Of a stretch of 64,000 nt of DNA, positions 48,049 to 59,271 are shown piece by piece (within the stretch, counting starts at the first letter, position 1; the number at the start of each line of letters is the position of its first letter). A program made the translations under genes and the position numbers. The notes under the pieces were generated by a model, which saw only the letters and a program-made list of their open reading frames with translations, made no database searches and was not told the origin of the DNA. The stretch covers positions 1 through 64,000 of the forward strand of contig BGKB01000134.1 in NCBI GenBank assembly GCA_003116975.1, given 5' to 3'. The stretch comes from Aurantiochytrium sp. KH105 (taxonomy: Eukaryota; Sar; Bigyra; Thraustochytrida; Thraustochytriidae).

Positions 48049-51000
48049 ATGGATGCCCGCGGAGGCATGGCGGGCAAGGGCAAGCAGCGCCGGCCGGCGC
48101 TCAGACTGACGGTGAACGCGACCTCCTCCTCCTCCTCCTCCTCCTCATCGTCGCCGTCGCCGTCGTCGTCTCCCCCCGAATCCGCCCCGGCCTCGGCCGT
48201 GCCCGAGGTCGATGAGGTCGTGCGGAGGATCTTCAGCTCCGAGAAGCGCCAGCACCGCACCATCCGGAGACCCGCCGACCTGCGCGCCATGCTCGAAGAC
48301 GTCGACACATTCCTGAAAAGATCGCCAAAATGGCAAATCGATATCCTGCGCGCCACGAACCGCGCCTTGCGCTCGCGATTTGATGTCGCGCGCTTCGTCC
48401 TCATCGACAGCGCCCCGGACGACATCGAAATCCTCACGCCAGACGACGACAACGAATCCGCTGCCCTCGCCTCATACGACGTCGGCGCAACGCAAGCGCA
48501 GCGCGGCCACAATGTTCTCTTTGCGGCCCTTTTACGCATGCACGACGGCCTCCTGCACAAATGGAAAAAAGAATCGGCCAAACGTGCAGCAGCAATGGGA
48601 ACAGCAGATGATGCCGCGCACAGTGCTACCCAAGACGCTGCTGAGGCAGCCCCTCGTCGCCAGGATAAACTCCTGGATCTGCACAGCGAGGCAGCAGACG
48701 CTGCGCTCGAGCTCCTGAGCAAGCTCATATCGGCCGGCACCACCGCGCAAAACGTGCGCGAGCTCTTGCAACGCAGCGCCCATGCCCTTGTCAAGCGCGA
48801 CAGCAAGGCTCAGTTGCGCTTCCTGCACACCATGGATCTGGCCATCCGCATGTCCGAGGCCGACCAGCGCTCCTCCTTCAGAACCGACGCCGTTGATCTT
48901 GGTATCGATGCCGACATTGCCGTAGCCCTCGCGCTTCGCCCTAACGACCGCAAACCGTACGCGCTCCAGGTCTTCGAGGAAGGGGTGTCCAATGGCGGTC
49001 AGCTCTCCCCCGCGCTTGGGCTCTCGGACGCGCCGCGAACCGTGTCGCGCGCGCCGAGTCCAGACTACGCATTTTTTAATTTTGGAGGGCCTGGCGCGGG
49101 CATCCAAATGAACACGCTCGACGCCTGGCCCTTCTCGCGCGAGTACTGCGTGTGGATGTGGATCCGAATCGAGGAAGAATGTGGACGATGCAACTTGCTG
49201 AAACTCCGAAACGCCAAGGGCCACGGAATCACCATTGAGCTTGGCGGCGATGACATCATCGGCTACTCAATCACCTGCGTCAGCAATGATGAGCGCACCT
49301 CAGGGAGCGTGCGCGTGGGCATCCCGCCAGATCGTCTTTCGTCCCGGACATGGCACCAGATCACGATTCATCACTACTCGCGCTTGTTGGGCTCCAGCGT
49401 GCTGCGAGTCTTTGTCGACAATGTTGAGATCAAGCAGACCAACGGCTACAACTTTTCTCTTCCTTTTCCCGCCCGCGTCAAGGGCCCACTTCGCGACGCC
49501 GTCGCCTTTGAAAACTTTGACGGCCAGACGGGACCTTTGTACATTTTTCGCGAGGGGCTCACGCTCACCGCAGCGTCAGCGCTCATGAAAATGCATCTCA
49601 GTCGGGCCAAGGTCGGCTACAGCACGGCGGTCTCTGTCGTCGCTGGATCCGGACTTATCGCGAGTGCACTGGACCGTGGCTTGGAAACAAAGGTATACCT
49701 TGCATTTGACCCCATCTTTGTGGTTAGAGATCTTTGTCTTGAGGTGTATGGCGGCCGTCACGGCTCGCTTGCGTACAATTCGGCCGTTTGGAACGCCGAC
49801 AACATCCGCAACCTCATTGGCACCGTTGGCGGCGTCCCTATTCTTCTTCCCTTTTTGTGGAAAAAGCTCGCGGCCGAGGATGTCGACGACAGTGGTGACC
49901 TGACCGAAGACGAAGACGCTGAAAACGAAAAGACCGCGGATGGCCCGCCGTCGCAGGCCGCGCCGGAACAGTCCGCGGAAGATGACTCTTCTTCTGCTGC
50001 TGCAGAGGACGACGAAAAGTCCAAAGCGAGAACGAATGATGGCAAGCTCACGATTGACACGGGGCATTGCGCGCAGGCTGAAGAGTACGACGCAGACAGC
50101 AGCAACGAGAGGGACAGCTCTGCAGAACACGCCGAGAGTAGCGATGCGCCCTCAAGCACGGATTTACTGCCCGCTGGATGCTGCATCGTCCAAATCATTG
50201 GTCTTCTCGCGCGGACAATACGAAATCACGTCAACAATCAAATCGTCTTTCTCGAGCTGCAAGGCCCAGGTTTGATCGCATCCGCGCTGGAGCGGCTTCC
50301 TCGTCGAATCATTGCCAGCGCGGTAAGCCATCGTCTCCTCGTCGATACCTGCGGCGATGAAGATGACTGTCGTGGTAATGATCCTGGTGCACAAACCAAT
50401 GGCGAACCGCACGTGGATGACATTGTGCCTGACGAGGTTTCTGGCGCCCCGCTTTTTGTCATGATGCACGCACTCCTGCGCGCGTCCACAGGCTTCCCCT
50501 CGGTCGTCTTTGAGGAGTCCGTTCCAGTGGAAAGTAGTCTGCACGGAACGACAGTCAGTCTCTCCGACGCCGTCGATTTGCGGCAACGAGAAACCGGTCA
50601 GAGTCCCCCGGCAGGCCAGCAGCAGATTCCAGCACCTGGAGCTTCCACGGCAAAGTTTAGGTACAATGAGCTCGAGCGAGCTCTTGATCTGTCCTTGGTG
50701 TTCAACCTGAATATCATTGCGCGCTGCTCATGCGCAGACGGCTCGCGGTCGTGGACGCAGATACAATGGTTTGACGAGGCTCACGCCCGCGTTGCCAAGG
50801 CACCTCGACTCTTCAAACAAGTTCTTGGACTTCAGCAGTGGGTTGACAACCTCCGCACCGTCTACGAGGATGTTTTCCTTGCCAATGCAATCGACGTAAG
50901 CCTGTCGACCACCAAGGACCTGCTCGACTTTATGGGCGCCCAATGGGTTCGGGTCGCCGCAGCCATGCTCTGCGAAGAGGTCACCGAGGAGGAACTGCAC

Positions 51001-54000
51001 ATCATTGTTGCTGCTGCCATTGGCGCTGGCCACGCCCCACTTGGCGTATCTGCCCCGCTTGGCGCTGTCGAGCCGGACTCGCCGCTCCTCACATCTGTGA
51101 TTGGATTGCCGTTTTTCTCGATCGCCTCCAAGAACACCAAAGCAGACGAGGCCGGAATTGACTCACGTCCCAAAGTACAAAAGTCGCCCATCTCCTCTGG
51201 CGGCCCCAACTCTCCTTCGGCATCAACACCCTGGAATATCGTCGACCTCTATCTCGCCCGTGACGCCATCCGTCTTCTCACGGTGCTCTTGCGTTCCACG
51301 CCGCCGCCGAAACGCTTCTTCGAGCACTGCGTCAAGCTCGATGGCAAGAGCGGACTTGCCTCCGTGCTGGCCTTTAACGTTGTGGCCTCGCCACATGTTG
51401 GGGACGACTTGCGCGCTTTAGCCCTTCGATGCACCACCGAGTTCCTCCTTCGTGTCGAGCATCATGTCCCGCACCTGGATGGCTTCCTCGCACCTTCCCT
51501 TCGCCTCTTTACGGGGCCCGCCTTTGCTGCCTACTCGGGCAGCAAAGGTCACTTCTTCGCAAGCTCGAGCGGGCTCAACGTTTCTTCCTCAACTTCCGCA
51601 GGACCGGCAACAGCACTTCAGCAGGTTTCCCAGGGTGTGAAAGCCTTCGCCGATGCCGGAGGCTACAGTTTTCTGGTACACACACTTGCCAGTATCCTCA
51701 CACCATCAAATCCATCGTCAGCGCCTACGACGGCGTCATCTACGGCGGCAGAGGAAAACACAACTGTTTTGAATCTTAATGCGACGTACACTGCGCTCCT
51801 GGAAATGATGATCACGACCCCGCTCGACGATCGTGAACCGATCTCTCCTTCCCAGCGTCTCATGGGTGTGCGTCCTCGCGGCAGCATTGGCAGTTTTGGA
51901 AGTGGGTCCGTTCGTCGTAAGCAGAGCTCTGGATCAGGGAATTGGGGCATTGCGTCGTCTTCATCAAGCTTCCGAATGCACCGCTTGAGTTCCCTTGCCG
52001 TGGACATCGAGGATGCACCCGAAATGGTGGACGACTTATTCACTGAACAAGCCGACCTCGGCCCCATTCTGGACGACACGCAGGTGATTCACAATCCGCA
52101 TGCGCTCATGGTGATTCTCAAACTTCTTCCCCGTCTCGACCTGTATCTGCAGCAGCGAATCTGCCAAGATCTCTTTTTGCTGCTAAAGTTCCAGCCAATG
52201 AACCGTCTCTACTTTTGCGAGGTTCCTGGTTGGCAAGGGTCTTTTCTTGGCCTTTTAGGGTCTTTGGACAATCAGGGCCTGACGACCTCGGGAGCTCAAG
52301 TCTGTTTCGACCTCGGCGTCAAGCTTTATGTGCTTGTATTGCAAGACGTCCTCGTTGAACGCGTCAACGGATGGGAAGAACTTGAGACGATGATGAGTCT
52401 GAAGCCACTGCTCGTTCGCGGCGACGAGGTCACGCGCTCCGTTCTTGCCCAGGTCATGGACGGAACCTTGCGCGAATTGCGTATGGACATGCCGACAGAC
52501 CCCGTTCGCCTCACGATTCTCTGGAAGAGCCTTCGCCGGTTAGTCCTGCTTCTCGACATGCTTTCAGGCCTGCTACCTGGCAACGATGCAGAAACGATGA
52601 CGACCGTTGAACGCTTGCTCGACGCCGTTGACCTTGTCACGTCTATTTCTCCGCATGCGCTTCTGCTCGATGGCGAGTCCGCGTCGCGCAGCGTACGGGG
52701 AGACATGAGTGCGGTCGACCTCTGTCGCGAGTTCTGCTGGCCCGTAGACCCCCGGCAGCAGGATGAGCTCGATAAGCTGCGGGGCCCGGTCGCCTTTGCC
52801 ATCATTTCACTTTCGCTCAGTGCCATGAAAAACTGTGCCATGGGCGCCCCTGCGTTGCGGAAACACGCGCGCCGGGTGACCAAGATTTGCTCCTTTTTGC
52901 GGAGAATTCCGCGAATGAAGTCTTTGGTGCGTTGGCCCACGCGGCGCGGAAACAAAGTCAAGGGTGAGAAGAGCGCTTTGGTCATCAAGACTTTGGTTGA
53001 TGCTTTTGCCATGATCAACCGCGTCGCCGAGTCCGGAAGCCACGAAGACGGTGCTGTCGCGCACAATTTGGACTACTTGCTCGAACTCGTGCGAACGGTC
53101 TCGACCACCCATAGCGACCTCATTGCACTTACTTGCGACGATGAGTTCTTTGTGCGAAAAATATCGTCGCTCAACGCCGACGGCCAGCATGGACCCGAGT
53201 GGATCTTCACCTCGGTGATCACGCATTCTCCCTTTCTGCAGGTTGACCAGGATGCCGGAGTCGCGTCTGCAAAGGGCGCAGGTCAGGATGTCGGCGCAGA
53301 GAGTGATAGCAAAACGAGCGAGACGGCCTCTCCGGCCACGGATGCTAGCGTGCGGTCTGACGCCGACACGCAGCAAGAAGAGACGGGCATTCCTGCAGCC
53401 CTTCACGCGCTTGAAGAAGCACGTTTAGGCATCAAAACGTTCATGGAGGCACGTCTTCGCTCACGATGGGACGAGCATGGCGCCTTTGAGATGATGATTG
53501 CCAATACGCAGGGACGGGCCCGGCGCGAGTCCATGGCGCTTGGATTCGCTCAGCGTCTCTCCTTTTCGGAAAGGAGCAGACTTGCGGAGCGGTCCATTGC
53601 CGAGGCAGAGCACGAGCGCGAGCTTGTCGAGCTTTGGCGTCAACTAACCATCGAGGCTGCGCACGAAGACTCCATCTGGCAGACTGAGCCCCCAGAGCAA
53701 GTGCGCGAATCTGTGCAGTGGATGCTCTCTGGACGCGAGGACAGGCTTCGGTGCCGGCGACTTCTTTGCCGGAACTATCTCTTTGATGATCACCAGGACG
53801 CCATCTATCACGAGGCACCGCGCGAGCTTGATGACTCTCTCCTTGAGAGCGCTCGCAGCAACGGCCTTCCGAGCCCTGCCCTCCTAGGCCCTGACACTGG
53901 TCAGGAACTCGCCCTCGTGGAGGACGACGATGAAGTTGCTCCTAGTATCGATGCTGAACATGAGTATGAGCTGGACGGTCGACGATCTATTCACCCTGGC

Positions 54001-57000
54001 ATTGTGAACGACAGCGCAAGACCGCGGGCGCGTACGGAGGAGGCATACTCGGACCATCTTTACGCACTCGAAGTGGCAAGCTTTGGAAGTCGTCCCGGAA
54101 GCCCTGATTTGCTGTTGCGCCGTCGTCGATCGCGGCAGCGAACTGGGTCAGACCTCGGGTCCATCAGCCAAACCTCGGTTGACTTTCGCGACGGCGACGA
54201 AGACAACATGCTGCGGTGGTGGCGGTGGCTAGGCGGACGTTACGTAGGAGAGCCAGACTTGCAGTGGTTCGAGTGGCTCGGCGGCATCGTTGTTGGCCCG
54301 CCACGACCTAGCTCCTGGCGACGCAGACGACCCAGTCTTCGCTGGCAGTTTGGACCTGGACGCGCTTCATTCCTCTCGCCGCCAGGAACGCCCTCGCTTG
54401 CATCCCCAATGACCCCGCTCGGGCCTTTGGTGGTGGGCACCGTGGGCTATCCACCAGGACCAAGTGTAGGTGGCGGGGCTGCCGCCATTCGTTCCCCGCT
54501 TCATGCGTCGCGCAAGGTCCCCGTGCTCCCAAGTCTGCGGAGCCCGATGCTCGGCAATGGCCTTGCCGGCATTGGTGGAGGCATCAGTCCCGGGCCGTCG
54601 AGCCCATTTGAGGCGGATCACGCTTTGAGCCCAATGGCCGGAGGCCGCCCTCTGAGCCCCATCGGTTCGCCGCTGAGCCCTCAGGGCGGCGTTCGCCATG
54701 GCGCCCCATTGAGCCCTCGGGGTGGTGGACCTGCGGGCTTCAACCTGATTTCCACACAGCCCCCGACCCCCCCAAACCTGATGTCGCGTAGCTTGAGCCC
54801 CAAGACACCGCGTATTCCCGCGAGTTCATTGCTCAACGAGGTGGACGACTGGGCCGTTCGAGGCTGGGTGAGCGGCCGAAGGGAACACTTTTCTCTGCGC
54901 AAAGGCGAGCAGCTCGTGCACGTGTGCTCGAATGCGCAGTGGATTACACCTCTGGAAGTCACTCGCGGCAGGCTCGAACTGTCGTCGGAGCACATTTTCT
55001 TTTACGCCAACACGCCAAGCCAGGCCCAAATGCAGCAAGATGCAGCCGAGGGCGGCGGTCAGCGCGCAGAGAGGCCTGAACCGGGCTCGGCGGCCTCGCA
55101 GTCCGCGCCCGCGTGGGTCAATGACCTGAACATTATGGACCCATCTGGCGAAGGCGCGGACCGTGACCGGGACGCCGCGAGCGAGACCAGCTCGAAGCGC
55201 CGGAAACGCCTGCAACACCAGAGCAAGGACATGATGCGATGGAATCTTGCCGAGCTGACTGAAGTTCATGGACGTCGATATCTGCTGCGCGCGACGGCGC
55301 TGGAGCTCTTTTTCTCGGATATGACGAACATTTTTCTTTGCTTCCCGTCGCCCAAGGCTCGTTCTGACTTTTTCAAGGCGATTCTCCGGCAACCGACGCC
55401 GAAGCTGGCGCGGACATTCAAGGAGAGTCTTAAACCAAATATTGTGTTCACCCGGTCGGGTCTCATGGAGCGCTGGAAGCGTCGTGAGATTTCCAACTTT
55501 GAATACATTATGCAGCTCAACACTATGGCAGGTCGGAGCTACAACGACATCACGCAGTACCCCGTCTTCCCCTGGGTTCTCACCGACTACGAGTCTGAGA
55601 CGATTGACCTCGAAGATCCAGCGGTATATCGTGACCTTTCCAAGCCGATTGGAGCACTCAACGAGATCCGCCTCCAGGACTTTGTTGAGCGGTTCGAAAC
55701 CTTTTGCGATGCGAGCATGGACATTCCTCCTTTTCACTATGGCAGTCACTACTCGAACGCAGGCATTGTTTTGCACTATCTTTTGCGCGTCGAGCCCTTT
55801 TCGACCTTGGCAATCGACTTGCAGGGTGGTCGTTTCGACTGCCCTGATCGCCTCTTCTTCTCCATCCAGGACTGCTGGCTGAGCAGCATGGAGTCCATGT
55901 CTGATGTGAAAGAATTGATTCCGGAATTCTTTTACTGCCCAGAAATGTTCCTCAACGAGAACGAGTTTCACTTGGGCGTTCGCCAGGATACTAACACGGC
56001 GGTAAACGATGTGGTACTGCCACCATGGGCAAAAGGATCGGCGCATGAGTTTGTCCGCATTCAGCGTGAAGCTCTCGAGTCCGACTACGTGTCGGAGCAC
56101 CTGCACGAATGGATCGACCTCATCTTCGGTTACAAACAACTTGGCGAAGCAGCAGAGGACGCCCACAATGTCTTTTACTACCTTACGTACGAGGGTGCCG
56201 TCGATCTGGACGCCATTGTGGATCCGGTCTTGCGCCACTCCATCGAGACGCAAATCGCTCACTTTGGGCAGACGCCTGCGCAGCTCCTCTCGCAGCCGCA
56301 CCCAGCCCGCGGCAAGGCGCCAGACACTCTTGCTTTGAGCCGCGAAACCATCACCAAGGGCGGGGCCCTGCAGGTCGCGCGTCACGCCGTTTGGACGGAG
56401 CCTGCCAATGCGTCATCTGTGATGCCGGCGTCAGCGCCGCGCTCGCCGAGTGCGGGGAGCTCTGGACCCCTCAGTGCCGTCGCAGCCGAGGCAGCAGCCT
56501 CCCTGGTTTCGCCCACGAAGCCAACGTCCTCGTGGGGCTCGTTCTTCAAATCAGCGCGGACACCACGAGTCACTGCAGGTGCAAACAAGGCGGCAGCAGA
56601 AGGCGGTTCCGCAGCGACGGTAGACCTTGGTGCCGCAGAGGCCGCCTCGCCCGCCGGCGCCCATAGAGGCTCTGGAACGACCGCTGCAAGTCTTGCGAGC
56701 GCCAACAGCAGCGCTGCGGGAAGCAAGAGCCTTGCAGCTTCCGCCCTGGCGTCTGCAGCCTCGGCTGCGTCCTCGGGAGTACTGCCACGCACGCCGCCTG
56801 TCATTTCGCTGACAGCATATTCAGATCGCGTCGTCGCCGTGTACGAGGATCTCAGTGTAGCTGTGCATCGCGTCTCGGCCAAGACATGGACGCCCAAGGC
56901 CGGGAATCCGCGCGTACTGACGAGTGCTCCGCTCTCGCTTTCTGCCTGGGCGCGGCCTTGCGACCGGGGTCTGCTGTCCACGAGCATAGGCAAGACAATG

Positions 57001-57993
57001 CGCGTTGGCAGCGAGACCGTCGCGTGCGCCAAGCAGGGCAAGCTCGTCGTCAGCGCCAACTTTATGGACTGGTCTCTCCGTGCTCAAAATGTGGATAGCT
57101 ATCGCGTGGACGGCGCCGTCGTGGCCCATCGCGGTCGTGTTCTTTGCGTTGCAATTTGCGAAAAGGAAGAGGTCCTCGTGACTGGCGGCCAGGACTGTCG
57201 CGTGGTCGTTTGGCGTCTCGGCGGCGCGCACGACATCCGCGACGAGATGATGGATCTCTTTGGTGCCCCGGAGTTGGCCACGAGCGCCGCCTCCAACACT
57301 GGCGCCGCGGGGAGCGCTGGCGTCGGAGGAGGTGCTTCAGGGCGCCCGAGCGCCATTTCGATTGCCGATGGCACCAAAGATAACGCCACATTGCTCACAT
57401 CTGCTGCAGCGACGGCTGGAACGGCAGCTGGATTCGGCGGTTCGGACGGGCTTCTCATCGCGCAGGGTGCTCTACTGGGCCACAGCACACCTGTGACAGC
57501 GGTTGCTGTATCGAGCGGCTTATCCATTGTTGTGAGCGGCTCAGAACACGGTCAAGTGCTTCTTCATACCCTGAGTGACGGAGCCTTTGTTCGCAGCATG
57601 CAGGATCCCATTCATTCCTCGATATCGCGGATTCTAATTGGCAGACTCACTGGCAACATTCTCATTCATGCTGCTGGCTGCGCATCGACGCGCAGCTTTT
57701 CGGTGAATGGAGTATCGCTGGCGCAAACTTTTGACCTGGAGAACATATCGGCCCTTGAGGTCGCATACCTTGAGGGTTTTGGCACCGAAGTCGTGCTTGT
57801 TGGCACTACGCAAGGAGAACTGCTCTTTCTACGCTTTAGCTCCCTCGAGCCTTTGCGCGAGGGCATCAGTCTCGGAAGCAATTCGCCTGTTCGTTCGATT
57901 GAGGTCGCGCCTTCTCAGGTAGCCATCCTTGTCGGAACGGAAGACGGACAAATTGCCGTCGTTCGCGCTGCGGACCCAATGCAATTGGCATAA
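48049..57993 (+). CDS. Neurobeachin/LRBA-type BEACH-WD40 protein
   Basis: 3314 residues from the first ATG of the frame (48049). The open frame further upstream has only a TTG and is repeat leader. Domains: a Ser-rich N-terminus; a concanavalin/LamG-like sandwich (about 354-500, EYCVWMWIRIEEE and RTWHQITIHHYSR); long armadillo-like helical regions; a disordered, SP-rich segment near 2100-2260; a PH-BEACH domain (about 2283-2450); and the BEACH domain (about 2463-2747). The last carries FPWVLTDYESETIDL, FRDLSKPIGALN-like RDLSKPIGALNEIR, DVKELIPEFFYCPEMF, LPPWAKGSAHEF and FGQTPAQLL, very close to NBEA/LRBA. A WD40 C-terminus occupies about 2920-3314 with long Ala/Gly-rich inserts. NBEA/LRBA proteins act in vesicle traffic and membrane-protein sorting at endosomes and Golgi. 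The ConA-PH-BEACH-WD40 order supports this subfamily over WDFY3 (no FYVE finger seen) or LYST. Confidence 0.93.
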   Translation: MDARGGMAGKGKQRRPALRLTVNATSSSSSSSSSSPSPSSSPPESAPASAVPEVDEVVRRIFSSEKRQHRTIRRPADLRAMLEDVDTFLKRSPKWQIDILRATNRALRSRFDVARFVLIDSAPDDIEILTPDDDNESAALASYDVGATQAQRGHNVLFAALLRMHDGLLHKWKKESAKRAAAMGTADDAAHSATQDAAEAAPRRQDKLLDLHSEAADAALELLSKLISAGTTAQNVRELLQRSAHALVKRDSKAQLRFLHTMDLAIRMSEADQRSSFRTDAVDLGIDADIAVALALRPNDRKPYALQVFEEGVSNGGQLSPALGLSDAPRTVSRAPSPDYAFFNFGGPGAGIQMNTLDAWPFSREYCVWMWIRIEEECGRCNLLKLRNAKGHGITIELGGDDIIGYSITCVSNDERTSGSVRVGIPPDRLSSRTWHQITIHHYSRLLGSSVLRVFVDNVEIKQTNGYNFSLPFPARVKGPLRDAVAFENFDGQTGPLYIFREGLTLTAASALMKMHLSRAKVGYSTAVSVVAGSGLIASALDRGLETKVYLAFDPIFVVRDLCLEVYGGRHGSLAYNSAVWNADNIRNLIGTVGGVPILLPFLWKKLAAEDVDDSGDLTEDEDAENEKTADGPPSQAAPEQSAEDDSSSAAAEDDEKSKARTNDGKLTIDTGHCAQAEEYDADSSNERDSSAEHAESSDAPSSTDLLPAGCCIVQIIGLLARTIRNHVNNQIVFLELQGPGLIASALERLPRRIIASAVSHRLLVDTCGDEDDCRGNDPGAQTNGEPHVDDIVPDEVSGAPLFVMMHALLRASTGFPSVVFEESVPVESSLHGTTVSLSDAVDLRQRETGQSPPAGQQQIPAPGASTAKFRYNELERALDLSLVFNLNIIARCSCADGSRSWTQIQWFDEAHARVAKAPRLFKQVLGLQQWVDNLRTVYEDVFLANAIDVSLSTTKDLLDFMGAQWVRVAAAMLCEEVTEEELHIIVAAAIGAGHAPLGVSAPLGAVEPDSPLLTSVIGLPFFSIASKNTKADEAGIDSRPKVQKSPISSGGPNSPSASTPWNIVDLYLARDAIRLLTVLLRSTPPPKRFFEHCVKLDGKSGLASVLAFNVVASPHVGDDLRALALRCTTEFLLRVEHHVPHLDGFLAPSLRLFTGPAFAAYSGSKGHFFASSSGLNVSSSTSAGPATALQQVSQGVKAFADAGGYSFLVHTLASILTPSNPSSAPTTASSTAAEENTTVLNLNATYTALLEMMITTPLDDREPISPSQRLMGVRPRGSIGSFGSGSVRRKQSSGSGNWGIASSSSSFRMHRLSSLAVDIEDAPEMVDDLFTEQADLGPILDDTQVIHNPHALMVILKLLPRLDLYLQQRICQDLFLLLKFQPMNRLYFCEVPGWQGSFLGLLGSLDNQGLTTSGAQVCFDLGVKLYVLVLQDVLVERVNGWEELETMMSLKPLLVRGDEVTRSVLAQVMDGTLRELRMDMPTDPVRLTILWKSLRRLVLLLDMLSGLLPGNDAETMTTVERLLDAVDLVTSISPHALLLDGESASRSVRGDMSAVDLCREFCWPVDPRQQDELDKLRGPVAFAIISLSLSAMKNCAMGAPALRKHARRVTKICSFLRRIPRMKSLVRWPTRRGNKVKGEKSALVIKTLVDAFAMINRVAESGSHEDGAVAHNLDYLLELVRTVSTTHSDLIALTCDDEFFVRKISSLNADGQHGPEWIFTSVITHSPFLQVDQDAGVASAKGAGQDVGAESDSKTSETASPATDASVRSDADTQQEETGIPAALHALEEARLGIKTFMEARLRSRWDEHGAFEMMIANTQGRARRESMALGFAQRLSFSERSRLAERSIAEAEHERELVELWRQLTIEAAHEDSIWQTEPPEQVRESVQWMLSGREDRLRCRRLLCRNYLFDDHQDAIYHEAPRELDDSLLESARSNGLPSPALLGPDTGQELALVEDDDEVAPSIDAEHEYELDGRRSIHPGIVNDSARPRARTEEAYSDHLYALEVASFGSRPGSPDLLLRRRRSRQRTGSDLGSISQTSVDFRDGDEDNMLRWWRWLGGRYVGEPDLQWFEWLGGIVVGPPRPSSWRRRRPSLRWQFGPGRASFLSPPGTPSLASPMTPLGPLVVGTVGYPPGPSVGGGAAAIRSPLHASRKVPVLPSLRSPMLGNGLAGIGGGISPGPSSPFEADHALSPMAGGRPLSPIGSPLSPQGGVRHGAPLSPRGGGPAGFNLISTQPPTPPNLMSRSLSPKTPRIPASSLLNEVDDWAVRGWVSGRREHFSLRKGEQLVHVCSNAQWITPLEVTRGRLELSSEHIFFYANTPSQAQMQQDAAEGGGQRAERPEPGSAASQSAPAWVNDLNIMDPSGEGADRDRDAASETSSKRRKRLQHQSKDMMRWNLAELTEVHGRRYLLRATALELFFSDMTNIFLCFPSPKARSDFFKAILRQPTPKLARTFKESLKPNIVFTRSGLMERWKRREISNFEYIMQLNTMAGRSYNDITQYPVFPWVLTDYESETIDLEDPAVYRDLSKPIGALNEIRLQDFVERFETFCDASMDIPPFHYGSHYSNAGIVLHYLLRVEPFSTLAIDLQGGRFDCPDRLFFSIQDCWLSSMESMSDVKELIPEFFYCPEMFLNENEFHLGVRQDTNTAVNDVVLPPWAKGSAHEFVRIQREALESDYVSEHLHEWIDLIFGYKQLGEAAEDAHNVFYYLTYEGAVDLDAIVDPVLRHSIETQIAHFGQTPAQLLSQPHPARGKAPDTLALSRETITKGGALQVARHAVWTEPANASSVMPASAPRSPSAGSSGPLSAVAAEAAASLVSPTKPTSSWGSFFKSARTPRVTAGANKAAAEGGSAATVDLGAAEAASPAGAHRGSGTTAASLASANSSAAGSKSLAASALASAASAASSGVLPRTPPVISLTAYSDRVVAVYEDLSVAVHRVSAKTWTPKAGNPRVLTSAPLSLSAWARPCDRGLLSTSIGKTMRVGSETVACAKQGKLVVSANFMDWSLRAQNVDSYRVDGAVVAHRGRVLCVAICEKEEVLVTGGQDCRVVVWRLGGAHDIRDEMMDLFGAPELATSAASNTGAAGSAGVGGGASGRPSAISIADGTKDNATLLTSAAATAGTAAGFGGSDGLLIAQGALLGHSTPVTAVAVSSGLSIVVSGSEHGQVLLHTLSDGAFVRSMQDPIHSSISRILIGRLTGNILIHAAGCASTRSFSVNGVSLAQTFDLENISALEVAYLEGFGTEVVLVGTTQGELLFLRFSSLEPLREGISLGSNSPVRSIEVAPSQVAILVGTEDGQIAVVRAADPMQLA

Positions 57994-58503
57994 CTCCTCG
58001 CCTCTTTCAAATTTTGAAAACCTCAGTCCATGCGGCAATGATCGATGAAAAAATAGTTTTAGTGTGTCTCGTTGTGGGGTGCTCAAAACATGTTTATATG
58101 ATCTTTGACGGTGCCGCAATTTATGATACTTGTGCGATTTTAGATCGCGCGCAATTCTTACTTCAGTTCACATAACTTTATCCATGAATATCGAAGTAAT
58201 GAATTTGGTCTCACTGCGCCACGTTTCGTAAATCTGTTGCACTTTTGCTTTGATCTGACTCGTTGCTCACAAAGTTCTACGCGAGCTTGAAAAGCCTCAT
58301 TCGGGTTCCCGATCTCAATGCATCAAGCCGCAGTGGGTCTGAGTGAGACGCCATTTTATTTTGCATTCGCCTCGCGTTCTCAGATGATTGTCTCATGGCC
58401 AGCTCTTATGCGTTCCTTTTCCCAAGGTCATGTATATCAATGACGTGGAGGTATTAAACATGATACGACTTTCTTTATGTACAATCGACCTTTTGGATCT
58501 AAT
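57994..58503. other. Convergent intergenic region
   Basis: 510 bp between the 3' ends of the BEACH gene (+) and a Cys-rich secreted protein gene (-). It is less GC-rich than its flanks. A small GCGAT/ATCGC hairpin is present near 58134-58150. No gene or RNA recognised. Confidence 0.6.
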
Positions 58504-59271
58504 CTAGCAGTTCTTCGCGTAGCACTTTGCCTTGGAGGACGGCTTGTACGCGCCAATGTATCCGCGGTACAGCTCGCAGCGACCTGCACCCTCCTCGATG
58601 TGGGTGCCCCACGGAAGGTTGTCAGGGTTGATCGGCTTGAACTCGTAGTACTTGCACCACTCGTAGCCCGTGCAGGCTTCGCGGCACTTGTCCTCCACAC
58701 ACGGCTTGTCCTTGTTGCAGTACGTCTTGTAGTCTCCCAAGCCGTACGGGGTGCCGTCGTGGTCGTAGGCCTCACGGCAGTAGCCATTGCCAACAAGCTT
58801 GTACTCACACGTCGGCTCGGGCTCCGGCCGGGGAGGCGTAAAGCACTCGCTCTTGTCTGCCGTCTTGTATGCTTCGTAGCACTCGACGCCATGCTTGGCC
58901 TTGTAGGCGCCCACTTCGCCGCGATGCACCTCGCACGTCTTGCGATGGCTACGGCTGTCGTACTCCCAGCCGGTGCAGTCTTCATCTTCGTAGCAGAGCA
59001 TGGCGCACTCGCTCTTGGACTCGATATGCTTGTAAAGGTTGAAGGTTCCGGTTCCAACAGGGTTGCCGTAGTGGTCGACCTTCTCACGGCAAAAGCCGTC
59101 GCCGAGCTTCTTGAAGGCCAAGCAGATGGGCTTGTGTGGGTGCGAGGTGAGCTTGCGGGAGTCTTGCAAGGTGGTCTGGGCCTTGGAGCGCAGACTGGCT
59201 GCTTCACCCATGGTGGCGAGAACGGCCATGACGAGGACGAGAAGAATGCTGGCTCGCATGTTCATCTCCAT
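58504..59271 (-). CDS. Secreted Cys-rich two-module protein (paralogue A)
   Basis: 255 residues with a signal peptide (about 1-24) and two tandem Cys-rich modules (about 48-143 and 155-255). Each module runs in the order LxxGFCRE-x-D-x-G-x-P-x-G, then a Cys cluster, CTGWEY- or WCKYYEF-like strand, CE(V/L)(H/Y)RG-x-(V/I)GAYK, and a final Cys-Tyr. The pattern vaguely resembles PAN/Apple domains (a Cys-x3-Cys helix plus flanking Cys) but no firm family match is claimed. Three ATGs are in frame at 59271, 59265 and 59259. The third aligns with the start of the paralogue (MRASILLVLVMAV versus MRASALFVLVLAV), so translation may begin there. The gene is head-to-head with paralogue B and convergent with the BEACH gene. 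Function is unknown; extracellular binding is plausible. Confidence 0.85.
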   Translation of the reverse strand: MEMNMRASILLVLVMAVLATMGEAASLRSKAQTTLQDSRKLTSHPHKPICLAFKKLGDGFCREKVDHYGNPVGTGTFNLYKHIESKSECAMLCYEDEDCTGWEYDSRSHRKTCEVHRGEVGAYKAKHGVECYEAYKTADKSECFTPPRPEPEPTCEYKLVGNGYCREAYDHDGTPYGLGDYKTYCNKDKPCVEDKCREACTGYEWCKYYEFKPINPDNLPWGTHIEEGAGRCELYRGYIGAYKPSSKAKCYAKNC